Shown: piece by piece, positions 1-8,624 of the stretch | How positions within the stretch are numbered: the first letter of the stretch is position 1 | How the letters are laid out: every line of letters begins with the position of its first letter | Source: UBA8752 sp049610565 | Lineage (GTDB): Bacteria > Bacteroidota > Bacteroidia > Flavobacteriales_D > Sanyastnellaceae | Assembly (NCBI GenBank): GCA_049610565.1 | Contig: JBMYZR010000007.1 | Coordinates: 1-64,000, forward strand | DNA length: 64,000 nucleotides | Reading direction: 5' to 3' | Program-made: the position numbers and the translations under genes | Notes under the pieces: model-generated | The model's database searches: none | Told to the model about the DNA's origin: nothing | The model's input: only the letters and a program-made list of their open reading frames with translations

Positions 1-611
1 TCGCGGTAGGCGCCGGGCTGGTTGAGCTCGTGGCTGCTCAGGCCCGTGCCGGCCTTGGGGCTGTAGGGTTGAATGGTGTATCCCTTGTAGAGCAGGCCCT
101 TGGCGTGCATCTGGGAGAGCAACCACCAGACGGATTCCATGTATTTCGGCTCGTAGGTCACGTAGGGACGCTCCATGTCGACCCAGTAGCCCATGCGGCG
201 GGTCAGGTCGTTCCACTCCGCGGTGTACCGCATGACGGACTCCCGACAGGCCGTGTTGTATTCCTCCACGGAAATGGAGCGGCCGATGTCCTCCTTGGTG
301 ATGCCGAGGGCCTTCTCGACCCCGAGCTCCACCGGCAGGCCATGGGTGTCCCACCCGGCCTTGCGTTCCACCCGCTGGCCCTTGAGGGTGCGGTAGCGGC
401 AGAACAGGTCCTTGAGGGCCCGCGCCATGACGTGGTGGATGCCGGGCTTGCCGTTGGCCGAGGGCGGACCCTCGAAGAACACGAACCGCTGGCCTTCCGG
501 CCGGGAGTCCACACTGCGCTGGAACACGTCGCCCTCCTCCCACTGCTTCATCACCTCCTCGGCGATTGCGGGCAAATTGAGGGGGCCTCGTTCAGGGAAA
601 CGTCGGGTCAT
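1..611 (-). CDS. ileS: Isoleucyl-tRNA synthetase, N-terminal part (cut by window start)
   Basis: Attaches isoleucine to tRNA-Ile in the cytoplasm (class I synthetase). The reading frame opens with ATG at 611 (MTRRFPERG) and stays open to base 1, giving 203 residues. It carries the class I nucleotide-binding region GPPSANGKPGIHHVMAR at about residues 47-63, which is the IleRS form of the HIGH motif, followed by GWDTHGLPVE, typical of IleRS/ValRS. The KMSKS loop, editing domain remainder and C-terminus lie outside the window. A -7 promoter-like box sits 44 bases upstream, so the gene is probably transcribed separately from pyk. The identification is firm; only the truncation limits it. Confidence 0.95.
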   Translation of the reverse strand, partial: MTRRFPERGPLNLPAIAEEVMKQWEEGDVFQRSVDSRPEGQRFVFFEGPPSANGKPGIHHVMARALKDLFCRYRTLKGQRVERKAGWDTHGLPVELGVEKALGITKEDIGRSISVEEYNTACRESVMRYTAEWNDLTRRMGYWVDMERPYVTYEPKYMESVWWLLSQMHAKGLLYKGYTIQPYSPKAGTGLSSHELNQPGAYR

Positions 612-655
612 GGCTTGCTTCCGCACCACGGAATGCGTGCCCGCGGTCGGTCGCG

Positions 656-663
656 CGAAGATA
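656..663 (-). promoter_or_regulatory. -7 promoter element (TATCTTCG) for ileS
   Basis: Read on the minus strand this is TATCTTCG, matching the Bacteroidota -7 consensus TAnnTTTG with C for the third T. It lies 44 bases before the ileS ATG. The same variant recurs in front of leuS, mlaE and both tRNA genes in this window. No clear -33 box was found. Confidence 0.5.
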
Positions 664-664
664 A

Positions 665-680
665 CCCGCACCCCTGCGGG
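665..680 (-). terminator. Small GC hairpin after pyk
   Basis: CCCGCA and TGCGGG form a perfect 6-bp stem with a 4-base loop, 9 bases beyond the pyk stop codon and just before the ileS promoter box. No T-run follows, so intrinsic termination is only a possibility. Confidence 0.3.
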
Positions 681-689
681 CCGCACGGA

Positions 690-2111
690 TCAGATTTGGC
701 TGATTTTCAACATGTTGGACATGCCAGCCTCGGCGATGGGCATGCTCGCCACGTGGATCACGCGGTCTCCGTCCGCCACGGCGCCTTCCCGCTGCAGGAT
801 GGTCTTCACGTCCGCAATGGTGTGGTCGGTGGAGATCATCTTGTCGTAATGGTGGGCCTCCACCCCCCAGCAGAGGGCGAGTTGGCCCAGGATGTTGCGG
901 TTTCCGGTGAACACGTGAATGGTCGCCTTGGGCCGCTGGCTGGCCACCTTGTAGGCCGTGTAACCGCTGAACGTCATCGTGACGATGGCCTTCGCCCCGA
1001 CCCGCTGGGCGAGGTCGCAGGCATTGTAGCAGATCGCGTCCGTGACCTGACGCTCCGGGCGGATTTCATCCGGCTCGCGGTGGGTGAAGAAGATCCTCGA
1101 CTCCTTTTCGATTTCGGTGACGATGGCGCGCATGGCCTTGATGACCTCGATGGGGTGCTTGCCCACCGAGGTCTCTCCGCTGAGCATCACGGCATCCGCT
1201 CCGTCCAGCACGGCGTTGGCCACATCCGTGACCTCCGCCCGCGTCGGGGCGATGTTGTCGACCATCGACTCCATCATCTGGGTGGCGACGATCACGGGTT
1301 TGCCTTCCCGCTGGCACATCTCGATGGTCCGCTTCTGGATCATCGGCACCTGCTCCATGGGCACCTCGACGCCCAGGTCACCGCGGGCGATCATGATGGC
1401 ATCGGTGGTGGCGACAATGGCCTCGAGGTCCTCCACGGCCTCGGGCTTTTCGATCTTGGCGACAATCCGGGCGTGGCTGCCTGCGCGCTGAATCCGCTCC
1501 CGCAGATCCACCACATCCGCCGCAGACCGCACGAAGCTGAGTCCAATCCAATCCACGCCGAGACTGAGGGCGAAATCGAGGTCTGCCCGGTCCTTGTCCG
1601 TGAGGCTGGGCAGGCTGATGGCCGTGGACGGCAGGTTGAGTCCCTTGCGGGAGTGCAGCGTGCCCCCGTGCTCCACGAGGCAGATCACCGTGTCGGTGCC
1701 ATTGGTTTCCTGAACGCGGAGGCGGAGTTTGCCATCGTCGAGCAGAACGGGCTCTCCCGCCTTGACGTCAGCTGCAAACTTGTCGTAGCGGGTCCATGCG
1801 ACATCCGCATTGCCCGTGCCCTCGCCCACCTTGATGGTCAGGACCTCTCCATCGACCAGCTCGGCACCGTCCTCCATCATGCCCACACGCAACTTGGGGC
1901 CTTGCATGTCTGCGAGCAAGGCGGTGTGCGTGCCCAGCTTCTCATCGATCGTGCGGACCCGTTCCACCGTGGTGGCGTGAATGGCGTGCTCGCCATGGGA
2001 GAAGTTGAGCCGGATGACGTTGACCCCTTCCAGGATGAGCCCCTCCAGCATTTCCGGGGAGCTGCTCGCTGGGCCGATAGTGGCCACGATCTTGGTGAAT
2101 TTCTGTGCCAT
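690..2111 (-). CDS. pyk: Pyruvate kinase
   Basis: Converts phosphoenolpyruvate and ADP to pyruvate and ATP at the end of glycolysis. The 473-residue protein begins MAQKFTKIVATIGPAS, the classic N-terminus. It has the substrate-binding segment VIRLNFSHG, the active-site region IEKPEAVEDLEAIV with its catalytic Lys, and MIARGDLGVEVP. An in-frame ATG at 2135 would add eight residues (MNESNEPV) and overlap the upstream gene; I prefer 2111 because it matches the family start and lies 16 bases after the upstream stop. It is the last gene of the acpP-fabF-rnc-IPExxxVDY-pyk run. Length and motifs are normal. Confidence 0.95.
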   Translation of the reverse strand: MAQKFTKIVATIGPASSSPEMLEGLILEGVNVIRLNFSHGEHAIHATTVERVRTIDEKLGTHTALLADMQGPKLRVGMMEDGAELVDGEVLTIKVGEGTGNADVAWTRYDKFAADVKAGEPVLLDDGKLRLRVQETNGTDTVICLVEHGGTLHSRKGLNLPSTAISLPSLTDKDRADLDFALSLGVDWIGLSFVRSAADVVDLRERIQRAGSHARIVAKIEKPEAVEDLEAIVATTDAIMIARGDLGVEVPMEQVPMIQKRTIEMCQREGKPVIVATQMMESMVDNIAPTRAEVTDVANAVLDGADAVMLSGETSVGKHPIEVIKAMRAIVTEIEKESRIFFTHREPDEIRPERQVTDAICYNACDLAQRVGAKAIVTMTFSGYTAYKVASQRPKATIHVFTGNRNILGQLALCWGVEAHHYDKMISTDHTIADVKTILQREGAVADGDRVIHVASMPIAEAGMSNMLKISQI

Positions 2112-2127
2112 CACAGGTTCGTTTGAT

Positions 2128-2550
2128 TCATTCATAATGCAACACTGCATGGCCTTGCACCTTGGCCGCTTCCACGGGGAAACAGGCTGCGACACGGCGC
2201 ATGGAGCGCAGCGATTTCATCAACTCTTCGGCTTGCTCACCGATCATCGATTCGATGCGCAAGAGATAGTCGAAGTGGACGAGGGTGGGGATCATTGCCC
2301 CTTCCGGCGACCGGTTCCAGACGACATCGAAGGACCATCCCCCGAGCTCGTCTTCGTGCCGCCAAACGCAGTGTTTCGTCAGCGGCCGTTTCTTGTGGGC
2401 CACCTCCAACTCCATGTGGAATGCGAGGTGGGTGCCCATTGTGCGGTTGAGGTTCCAACAGAATCGATGACCGGCGTCGGCACAACTCACCCCGAGAAAA
2501 TCGAAGGGCAAATCCTCTTCTTCGATGTCGAGTCGGAGGGTCGTGGCCAT
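2128..2550 (-). CDS. IPExxxVDY family protein
   Basis: Bacteroidota-specific small protein (140 residues) of unknown function, named for a conserved motif that here reads IPTLVHFDY (about residues 87-95), a divergent form with T for E and F for V. Its place between rnc and pyk is the usual genomic setting of the family and supports the call. It has no signal peptide, no membrane segment and no recognised catalytic motif. It lies 29 bases downstream of rnc and 16 bases upstream of the preferred pyk start, consistent with one transcript. The motif drift makes the assignment rest partly on context. Confidence 0.8.
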   Translation of the reverse strand: MATTLRLDIEEEDLPFDFLGVSCADAGHRFCWNLNRTMGTHLAFHMELEVAHKKRPLTKHCVWRHEDELGGWSFDVVWNRSPEGAMIPTLVHFDYLLRIESMIGEQAEELMKSLRSMRRVAACFPVEAAKVQGHAVLHYE

Positions 2551-2579
2551 GGCGTTCGATCAGGTCCGCTGAGTGGGCC

Positions 2580-3284
2580 TCAATCGTCGCCGAAGATATG
2601 ACGGCAGGCCACGCGTGCGGCGGCTTGCTCGGCGGTCTTCTTGGAAGGACCATCTGCACTTCCCATGACCTTGCCGCCCACCTTCACCTGCATCTGATAC
2701 CGCTGCTCGCCGTCCCGCTTGAACTCGCGAATCACCTTGAATTCCACGCGTTTCTTGCGCTTCTGGCCCCATTCGTGGAGTTTGCTCTTGAAATCCACCC
2801 GCGCCTGGATGCGCTCGTCGAGGTCGAACCGTCCGAGCAACTTCAAGACGCCCTTTTGGGTCTTGGTGAACCCTTTGTCGAGGTACACGGCCCCCACAAG
2901 GGCTTCCATGGCATTGCCGCGGAGGGAGGCGTGGACGGCGCCCTTGCCGGTCTGGGCGTCGAGCAGGTGCTCCACCCCGATTTCCTGACCGAGGAAATTG
3001 AGCGATTCCCGGCTCACCAGCCGCGACTTCATCCGCGTCATCGCCCCTTCGTCTCCCTTGGGAAACTTGCCAAACAGCATGTCCACGACAATCATGTCCA
3101 GCACGGAATCGCCGAGGAATTCCAGCCGCTCATTGCTGGGCAGGCCATCGCGTTGACACGCGACGGAACTGGAATGCCGGAGGGCCTCCTCGTAGGGGGC
3201 TAGGGAACGGACGCGAACGCCGAAGTGGCGTCGGATGAACCTCTTGATGCGGGCTTCGCGGGACGATCTTCCGCGAAAGACCAT
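2580..3284 (-). CDS. rnc: Ribonuclease III
   Basis: Double-stranded-RNA endonuclease for rRNA and mRNA processing. The 234-residue protein has the RNase III signature NERLEFLGDSVLD at residues 51-63, with the metal-binding acidic residues, and a second acidic site near GNAMEALVGAVYLD. A C-terminal double-stranded-RNA-binding domain ends around KKTAEQAAARVACRHIF. The start is fixed by a TGATG junction: the fabF stop shares its last A (3284) with this ATG, so translation is probably coupled to fabF. The frame is open farther upstream, but only inside fabF. Length is normal for the family. Confidence 0.95.
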   Translation of the reverse strand: MVFRGRSSREARIKRFIRRHFGVRVRSLAPYEEALRHSSSVACQRDGLPSNERLEFLGDSVLDMIVVDMLFGKFPKGDEGAMTRMKSRLVSRESLNFLGQEIGVEHLLDAQTGKGAVHASLRGNAMEALVGAVYLDKGFTKTQKGVLKLLGRFDLDERIQARVDFKSKLHEWGQKRKKRVEFKVIREFKRDGEQRYQMQVKVGGKVMGSADGPSKKTAEQAAARVACRHIFGDD

Positions 3285-4531
3285 CAGAACTTGCGGACGA
3301 TCACCGAGGCGTTGTGGCCGCCAAACCCGAAGGTGTTGGACAGGGCTGCCCGCACCGGACGCTCGCGCTTCTCGTTGAAGGTGTAGTCCAGCTTCTGGTT
3401 GAGGGCCGGGTCCACATTGAACGAGTTGATGGTCGGGGGTACCACATCCTCGGTCACCGCCATGATGCACGCCAACGTCTCGATGGCGCCGGCAGCTCCG
3501 AGGAGGTGGCCGGTCATCGACTTGGTGCTGGAGATGCTCAGGGATTCGGCGTGTCCGCCGAAGACCTCTTCGATGGCCTTGACTTCGGCGAGGTCACCCA
3601 GCGGGGTCGAGGTGCCGTGCACGTTGACGTAGTCGACCTCGTCCGGTGCCATACCGGCATCCTCCAAGGCCGCCCGCATCACGTTCCGGGCACCCAGTCC
3701 TTCGGGGTGCGGAGCCGTGAGGTGGTGGGCATCGGCAGAAGCGCCGCCGCCCATGACTTCACAGATGATGTTGGCCCCGCGGGCCTGGGCGTGCTCCAGG
3801 GATTCGAGCACCAGTGCGCCGGCGCCCTCTCCGAGCACGAATCCGTCCCGGTCCACGTCGAACGGACGGGATGCGGTGGCCGGGTCGTCATTGCGGGTGG
3901 ACAGGGCCTTCATGGCACTGAAGCCCCCGATGCCCGCTTCCACGACGGCCGCTTCTGCTCCCCCGGTGACCATCGCGTCCGCCTTGCCATACCGGATGGC
4001 ATTGAAGGCATCGATGATGGCGTTGGTGGCGCTGGCACAGGCCGAGACGCAGGCGTAGTTGGGGCCCCGGAACCCGAACTCCATGCTGATGTGACCGGCA
4101 GCGATGTCGCCGATCATCTTCGGGATGAAGAACGGATTGAAGCGCGGGGTTCCGTCTCCCTGGACGAACCCCATGATTTCTTGTTGGAAGGTCAGGATGC
4201 CCCCAATGCCACTGCCGAAGATGACCCCGACCCTGTCCGGGTCAACGTCCGCCTCGACCAATCCGGAATGCGCCACGGCCTGGCGGGCCGCCACGATTCC
4301 ATATTGGGCATAGGGATCCAGTTTCCGCGCCTCCTTCCGATCGAAATGATCGGCGGTGTCCCACCCCTTCAGCTCACAGGCGAAGCGGGTCTTGAACAGG
4401 GAGGCGTCGAAACGGGTAATGGGCCCTGCTCCACTGACGCCCTGCTTCAGGGCATCAAAGAAGGCAGGAACGTCGTTGCCCAACGGGGTCAGGCAACCCA
4501 TCCCCGTGATGACGACACGGTTCAGCTCCAT
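3284..4531 (-). CDS. fabF: 3-oxoacyl-[acyl-carrier-protein] synthase II
   Basis: Condensing enzyme of type II fatty-acid elongation; joins malonyl-ACP to acyl-ACP. The 415-residue protein starts MELNRVVITGMGCLTPLG, the typical KAS II start. It shows the active-site Cys in YACVSACASATNA and the two catalytic His residues in HGTSTPLGD and SMTGHLLGAAG. It lies 7 bases after acpP, which encodes its carrier partner, and shares one base with rnc. This acpP-fabF-rnc order is widely conserved. An in-frame ATG at 4585 lies inside acpP and is not used in this call. Confidence 0.97.
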   Translation of the reverse strand: MELNRVVITGMGCLTPLGNDVPAFFDALKQGVSGAGPITRFDASLFKTRFACELKGWDTADHFDRKEARKLDPYAQYGIVAARQAVAHSGLVEADVDPDRVGVIFGSGIGGILTFQQEIMGFVQGDGTPRFNPFFIPKMIGDIAAGHISMEFGFRGPNYACVSACASATNAIIDAFNAIRYGKADAMVTGGAEAAVVEAGIGGFSAMKALSTRNDDPATASRPFDVDRDGFVLGEGAGALVLESLEHAQARGANIICEVMGGGASADAHHLTAPHPEGLGARNVMRAALEDAGMAPDEVDYVNVHGTSTPLGDLAEVKAIEEVFGGHAESLSISSTKSMTGHLLGAAGAIETLACIMAVTEDVVPPTINSFNVDPALNQKLDYTFNEKRERPVRAALSNTFGFGGHNASVIVRKF

Positions 4532-4538
4532 GCGGGGC

Positions 4539-4772
4539 TTACTTCGCGTTCTCGATGTACTCGATGGCTTGGCCGACGGTGCCAATCTTCTCGGCTTGGT
4601 CGTCCGGGATGGCGATGTTGAATTCCTTTTCGAATTCCATGATCAGCTCAACGGTGTCGAGCGAGTCCGCCCCGAGGTCGTTGGTGAATCCAGCCTCGTC
4701 GTTCACTTCGGATGCATCGACGCCGAGCTTGTCGACGATGATGGCGGTCACTTTTTCGCGGATATCAGACAT
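4539..4772 (-). CDS. acpP: Acyl carrier protein
   Basis: Carries growing acyl chains during fatty-acid synthesis. It is an acidic 77-residue protein beginning MSDIREKVTAIIVDKLGVD. The phosphopantetheine attachment serine is Ser37 in the GADSLDTVEL motif. It is the first gene of the fatty-acid/RNase III/pyruvate-kinase run and lies 7 bases upstream of fabF. A TTTG-type -7 box lies 25 bases before the start codon. The longer in-frame extension from 4862 would add a non-homologous leader and is rejected. Confidence 0.97.
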   Translation of the reverse strand: MSDIREKVTAIIVDKLGVDASEVNDEAGFTNDLGADSLDTVELIMEFEKEFNIAIPDDQAEKIGTVGQAIEYIENAK

Positions 4773-4797
4773 GATGTGTGGTGTTGCGAATGCGGTG

Positions 4798-4805
4798 CAA
4801 AGTAA
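4798..4805 (-). promoter_or_regulatory. -7-like element (TTACTTTG) for acpP
   Basis: Read on the minus strand, TTACTTTG followed by CACC matches the -7 consensus TAnnTTTG except at its second base. It sits 25 bases before the acpP ATG inside the 132-base gap after the deiodinase-like gene. The TTTGCACC core is the same as in front of prs. Confidence 0.4.
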
Positions 4806-4904
4806 ATGCCTGCCTTGCCAACTCCCGACACGCGTTTTCCCCAACCGGGGAAACTTGCACACGCAGGGGGTTGGAAATCACACAAACCCCTTGTTTTCAG
4901 TCGG

Positions 4905-5603
4905 TTATTCCTTCTCTTTGCCCCCTCCTTCGGGGTAGTGGAAGCGGATTTCGTCTAACGGTTTGCGCGAAAGATTCGGCACCGTAGCGTCAGTTGCGGG
5001 CCATCCGACGGGGATGTTGAGGAAGGCGCGCTCGTTTTCGGGCCGTTCGAGGAGGTCCGCGAGGAAGTTCATCGGCGACGGCGTGTGGGTCAGGGCCGCG
5101 AGGCCGGCTTCGTGCAAGGCCGCCAGCAGGAACCCGACGGCGATTCCGCAGCTCTCCTGCACGTAGTAGTTCGGGTTCTTTTCCCCGGTCTCCTCGTCCC
5201 GGTCGTACACCTTCCGGAACACGACAATCAGCGCAGGGGCCTCCTCGATGAAGGGCTTCACATGGTCGGTTCCCAGCGGTTCAAGGTCATCCAACCACTG
5301 CTGGGACATGCGGCCGTGGTAGCTGCGGTACTCCTCTTCCTCGACCGCTGCGCGAATCCGCCGCCTCAATGCCGGGTCGGTGACGATGCAGAAGGACCAC
5401 GGTTGCTTGTGCGCCCCGCTCGGTGCCGTGCCCGCGATGCGGACCGCGCGATCCAGCACGTCCATGGGGACGGGGTCGGAACTGAAATGGCGGACGCTCC
5501 GCCGGCCATCCATGTGGGCCTGCATCGCATCCAGGCGGCTCCGCATCTCCTCGGCGGAAAGGCGCTCCATCGAAAACGGCCGGTGTCCCTTGCCTTCGCT
5601 CAT
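4905..5603 (-). CDS. Nitroreductase-fold flavoprotein, iodotyrosine-deiodinase-like
   Basis: FMN-dependent nitroreductase-superfamily protein of 232 residues. RRSVRHFSSDPVP (34-46) and APSGAHKQPWSF (60-71) are flavin-contacting motifs. The closest subfamily I recognise is iodotyrosine deiodinase: Glu91, Tyr95 and Lys116 keep the spacing (4 and 21 residues) of human Glu157, Tyr161 and Lys182, which grip the zwitterion of halotyrosine, and ATVPNLSRKPLDEI near the C-terminus matches that family. Reductive dehalogenation of a halogenated tyrosine is therefore a plausible role (inference). The start overlaps the mlaF stop by four bases, so expression is tied to lipid transport genes. A generic nitroreductase role remains possible. 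Confidence 0.8.
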   Translation of the reverse strand: MSEGKGHRPFSMERLSAEEMRSRLDAMQAHMDGRRSVRHFSSDPVPMDVLDRAVRIAGTAPSGAHKQPWSFCIVTDPALRRRIRAAVEEEEYRSYHGRMSQQWLDDLEPLGTDHVKPFIEEAPALIVVFRKVYDRDEETGEKNPNYYVQESCGIAVGFLLAALHEAGLAALTHTPSPMNFLADLLERPENERAFLNIPVGWPATDATVPNLSRKPLDEIRFHYPEGGGKEKE

Positions 5604-6361
5604 GACGACCTCAACCGGTTGCGGATGTCCTTCATGAGGTCCGACGCGTACACGAAGTCGTCGAGGGAAGCCACGCCGCTGTCGAGGATGCCCTTCCGGT
5701 CCCCGTGCCAGGCGACGCGGCCTTCGTGCAGGAAATGAATGTTGTCGCCGATCTCGATCACGCTGTTCATGTCGTGGGAAATGACCACGGTGGTCGTGCC
5801 GTACTCCTGTGTCAAATCGCGGATCAGGTTGTCGATGACGATGGCCGTCTGGGGGTCCAAGCCCGAGTTCGGTTCGTCACAAAACAGATAGCGCGGCCGG
5901 CCCACGATGGCGCGCGCCAAGGCCACCCGCTTCTGCATGCCCCCGGACACTTCTGCGGGAAAACGGTGCTCGGCGCCGTCCAGCTGCACCCGGTGGAGGC
6001 ACTCCATCGCGCGCTCCTGCCGTTCGTCCGCCGACATGTCGCTGAACATGCGCAAGGGAAACTCCACGTTCTCCAGCACGGTCATGCTGTCAAACAAGGC
6101 CCCGCCCTGGAAGAGCATGCCGATTTGCCGCCGGACCCATTCCCTTTCCTTGCGGTCCAAGGCGGAAAACGCGACGTCTCCGAAGTGAACGCTGCCCGCA
6201 TCCACTTCCAGGAGGCCCACCATGCACTTGGTCAGGACGGATTTGCCAGAGCCGCTCCGGCCGATGATGAAGTTCACCTTGCCGGGGTTGAATTCGGCGT
6301 CGATGCCGTGCAGCACGGCCTTGTCCCCAAAGGCCTTTTCCACGCCACTCACCCGGATCAT
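5600..6361 (-). CDS. mlaF: ABC transporter ATP-binding protein, MlaF type
   Basis: ATPase of an Mla/Mce-type phospholipid transporter acting on the cytoplasmic face of the inner membrane. The 253-residue protein has Walker A GRSGSGKS (about 34-41), the signature VSGGMQKRVALARA, Walker B YLFCDEPNSGLDP and the switch His in VISHDMNS. The NSGLD form is typical of the MlaF subfamily. The start ATG (6361) overlaps the stop of the permease gene by four bases (ATGA), and its own end overlaps the next gene likewise. No substrate-binding MlaD/Mce gene lies in this operon, so that partner must be elsewhere. Confidence 0.9.
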   Translation of the reverse strand: MIRVSGVEKAFGDKAVLHGIDAEFNPGKVNFIIGRSGSGKSVLTKCMVGLLEVDAGSVHFGDVAFSALDRKEREWVRRQIGMLFQGGALFDSMTVLENVEFPLRMFSDMSADERQERAMECLHRVQLDGAEHRFPAEVSGGMQKRVALARAIVGRPRYLFCDEPNSGLDPQTAIVIDNLIRDLTQEYGTTTVVISHDMNSVIEIGDNIHFLHEGRVAWHGDRKGILDSGVASLDDFVYASDLMKDIRNRLRSS

Positions 6362-7095
6362 GTCAGCAGCAGTTGGGTGATGACCAGATTGGCGACCATG
6401 ACGATGACCACGCTGTAGACGACCGCCTTGGTGCTCGAACGGCCCACTTCCCGGGCACCGCCCGAGGTGTGGTACCCGTGATAGGCGCTGACGCTGGTGA
6501 TGATCAGGGCGAAGACGCAGGTCTTGATGAGGGCGTAGATCACATCGAACGTCCGGAAGTCGACCTGGATGCCGTATTTGAAATCCGCGTAGGTGCTGAG
6601 GTCCGCGAAGTCGCAGATGAAGGCGCCGGCCCCGATGCCGAGCACCATGGAAATGACCACGAGGAAGGGGAAGATGAACAAGGCAGCCAGCAGCTTGGGC
6701 AGAACGAGGTGGGAGATGCTCCGGACGCCCATCACCTCCAGCGCGTCGATCTGCTCGGTCACCTGCATGGTGCCGATTTGCGAGGCGATGTTGGACCCCA
6801 CTTTGCCCGACAGGATCACGGGAATGATGGTCGGGGCGAATTCGAGGATCATGGTCTGGCGCACCGTGAACCCAATGGTGTAGGCCGGAATCCACCCGCT
6901 CACCTGGTGCGCCGTCTGGATGGCGATGACCGCCCCCATGAACAGGCTCAGCAAGGCGACGATGCCGACGCTCTGGACGCCGATGGCCTCCAGCTCGACC
7001 GCCGTGGCCTGTGCAAACACACGCCCCTTCTGCGGTGGGCGCAGCGCAGCTCCCATGAAGGAGAAATAGCGGCCGATGTGGTGGAGGATGCCCAT
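6358..7095 (-). CDS. mlaE: Phospholipid ABC transporter permease, MlaE type
   Basis: Inner-membrane permease that works with MlaF to move phospholipids between the membranes. From ATG 7095 it has 245 residues and starts MGILHHIGRYFSFMG, as in family members. It has about five hydrophobic segments, including VGIVALLSLFMGAVIAIQ, and the conserved GKVGSNIASQIGTM...EQIDALEVMGV region (about 121-148). An upstream ATG at 7164 exists, but a TACCTTCG promoter box lies between the two, which favours 7095. It is first in a three-gene operon with mlaF and the deiodinase-like flavoprotein. Confidence 0.9.
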   Translation of the reverse strand: MGILHHIGRYFSFMGAALRPPQKGRVFAQATAVELEAIGVQSVGIVALLSLFMGAVIAIQTAHQVSGWIPAYTIGFTVRQTMILEFAPTIIPVILSGKVGSNIASQIGTMQVTEQIDALEVMGVRSISHLVLPKLLAALFIFPFLVVISMVLGIGAGAFICDFADLSTYADFKYGIQVDFRTFDVIYALIKTCVFALIITSVSAYHGYHTSGGAREVGRSSTKAVVYSVVIVMVANLVITQLLLT

Positions 7096-7105
7096 GCCTT
7101 CCCGA

Positions 7106-7113
7106 CGAAGGTA
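7106..7113 (-). promoter_or_regulatory. -7 promoter element (TACCTTCG) for mlaE
   Basis: TACCTTCG on the minus strand lies 10 bases before the chosen mlaE ATG. It fits TAnnTTYG and decides between the two possible starts, because transcription from here would exclude the ATG at 7164. Confidence 0.45.
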
Positions 7114-7280
7114 AGCAGGGCGAAGGCGCTGATGATTGTCATCCGACAGGACCGCGGCCGTCAATGCCGACAGCCGACTTCCTTCCCACGTTTGTCTCCA
7201 AGGTCAGGGCAAGGTCCCGGCCTTCCGGTGAACCGCAAGCCGGACCCAATTGCGCCCACATACACGCCTCCATAGTCCAC

Positions 7281-7308
7281 CGCACCGCGCCCTCACCGGC
7301 GTGGTGCG
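7281..7308 (-). terminator. Hairpin after manC
   Basis: An 11-bp stem (7281-7291 with 7298-7308, one G-U pair, 6-base loop) lies 16 bases past the manC stop on the minus strand. No strong T-run follows, so it may be a terminator or only an mRNA 3' end stabiliser. The rest of the 229-base gap up to mlaE shows only the mlaE promoter box. Confidence 0.45.
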
Positions 7309-7324
7309 TTGCGTTTACAGCGGG

Positions 7325-8419
7325 TCAGACGAGGGGCTCTCCCTTCTCCGCCTTCAGGCGGGAGACGAGCTGCTTGACCCACTGCTCCTCGTTCCTGGGG
7401 CAAATGAGCAGGGCATCCGGGGTGTCCACGACGATGAAATCCTCGAGGCCCTTGGCGACGATGAGCTTGCGGCCCTCTGCCGCCACCATCAATCCCTTCG
7501 ACCCCTCGGTGATGAGCGTCGCGCCGGAATTGGCGTGAGCGTCTCCTTCCTTGTCGAGGGTGTCGTAAAGGGACCCCCAGGTGCCCAGATCGCTCCACCC
7601 GTAATCCCCGAGAACGACCCCCACATTCGGGGCCTTTTCCATGATGCCGTAGTCGATGGAGATGTTCTCCGCGGCGCCATAAATGGCGAGGATGGCCGCC
7701 TCCTCGGTGTCCGTTCCGAGGTCGGATTTGCGCTCCTCGAACAGGGCGTGCAGATCGGGCATCTGCTCCTCGAACCGGTCGAGGATGGTCTGCACCGACC
7801 AGACGAAGATGCCCGCGTTCCAGCAGAAGTCGCCCGATGCGAGAAACTGCTCGGCCAGCTCTAGGTCCGGCTTCTCCGTGAACGTGCGCACCTGCCTGAG
7901 GCGGGCGTCGGACGCGCCGGGAAGCTCCTCGTATTGGATGTAGCCGTATCCCGTGTCGGGGCGCGTGGGGGTGATGCCCAGCGTCAAAAGCTGACTGGTC
8001 TCGGCGGCTTGGTCCACGGCAACCGACAGGACGTCCCGGAATCCGGCCTCGTCCTCGATCAGGTGGTCAGCCGGCGCCACCACCATGGTGGCCTCCGGGT
8101 CGCGGCGCACGATCCGCTGGGCGGCGTAGGCGAGGCAGGGGGCGGTGTTGCGCATGAACGGCTCGCAGAGGACCTGGTCCTCCGGAATGCCGGGAAGCTG
8201 CTCGAGGATGTCCGCCTTGTAGCGGGCGTTGGTGACCACGTACATGCGGTCCGCCGGGACCATGGGTTCCAGACGGTCTGCGGTCATTTGGATGAGGGTC
8301 CGACCGCGGTCCAGGATGTCGAGGAACTGCTTCGGTCGGCCCGAACGGCTCATCGGCCAGAAGCGGGAGCCGACGCCGCCGGCCATGATGACGGCGTAAG
8401 TGTGGTCGTGTTGGGCCAT
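7325..8419 (-). CDS. manC: Mannose-1-phosphate guanylyltransferase
   Basis: Makes GDP-mannose from mannose-1-phosphate and GTP, a precursor for surface polysaccharide and glycans. The 364-residue protein has the nucleotidyltransferase motif MAGGVGSRFWPMSRSGRPKQ at residues 12-31, and FTEKPDLELAEQFL and FCWNAGIFVW, typical of GDP-mannose pyrophosphorylases. It has only the transferase domain, lacking the C-terminal isomerase half of the bifunctional enzymes. Its 5' end is overlapped in another frame by a small lipoprotein gene, and a perfect -7 box (TACCTTTG) inside that gene lies 29 bases before this start. It probably has its own promoter. Confidence 0.93.
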   Translation of the reverse strand: MAQHDHTYAVIMAGGVGSRFWPMSRSGRPKQFLDILDRGRTLIQMTADRLEPMVPADRMYVVTNARYKADILEQLPGIPEDQVLCEPFMRNTAPCLAYAAQRIVRRDPEATMVVAPADHLIEDEAGFRDVLSVAVDQAAETSQLLTLGITPTRPDTGYGYIQYEELPGASDARLRQVRTFTEKPDLELAEQFLASGDFCWNAGIFVWSVQTILDRFEEQMPDLHALFEERKSDLGTDTEEAAILAIYGAAENISIDYGIMEKAPNVGVVLGDYGWSDLGTWGSLYDTLDKEGDAHANSGATLITEGSKGLMVAAEGRKLIVAKGLEDFIVVDTPDALLICPRNEEQWVKQLVSRLKAEKGEPLV

Positions 8420-8624
8420 GTCGCGTCAGTGTCGTGGTTCAGCGCCGGCAAAGGTAGTTCTTGGAATGGCCGGGCTTCCGAGAAGGATGGGCACGTCTTG
8501 CACTTGGGCTTTTTCTTCCGCTTGGGCCGGTACACGTTGCGCTGGGGGGCGCACTCCACCAGGAGGAGGGAACACGCCATGAGCCCGAGGACAGGCCACG
8601 CCGATCGATGAAGGCCAGACCGGC

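Noticed and set aside
30..2126. A 698-codon plus-strand frame across ileS and pyk
   Set aside because: Both minus-strand genes are unmistakable; the frame is His/Gly/Val-rich antisense text.
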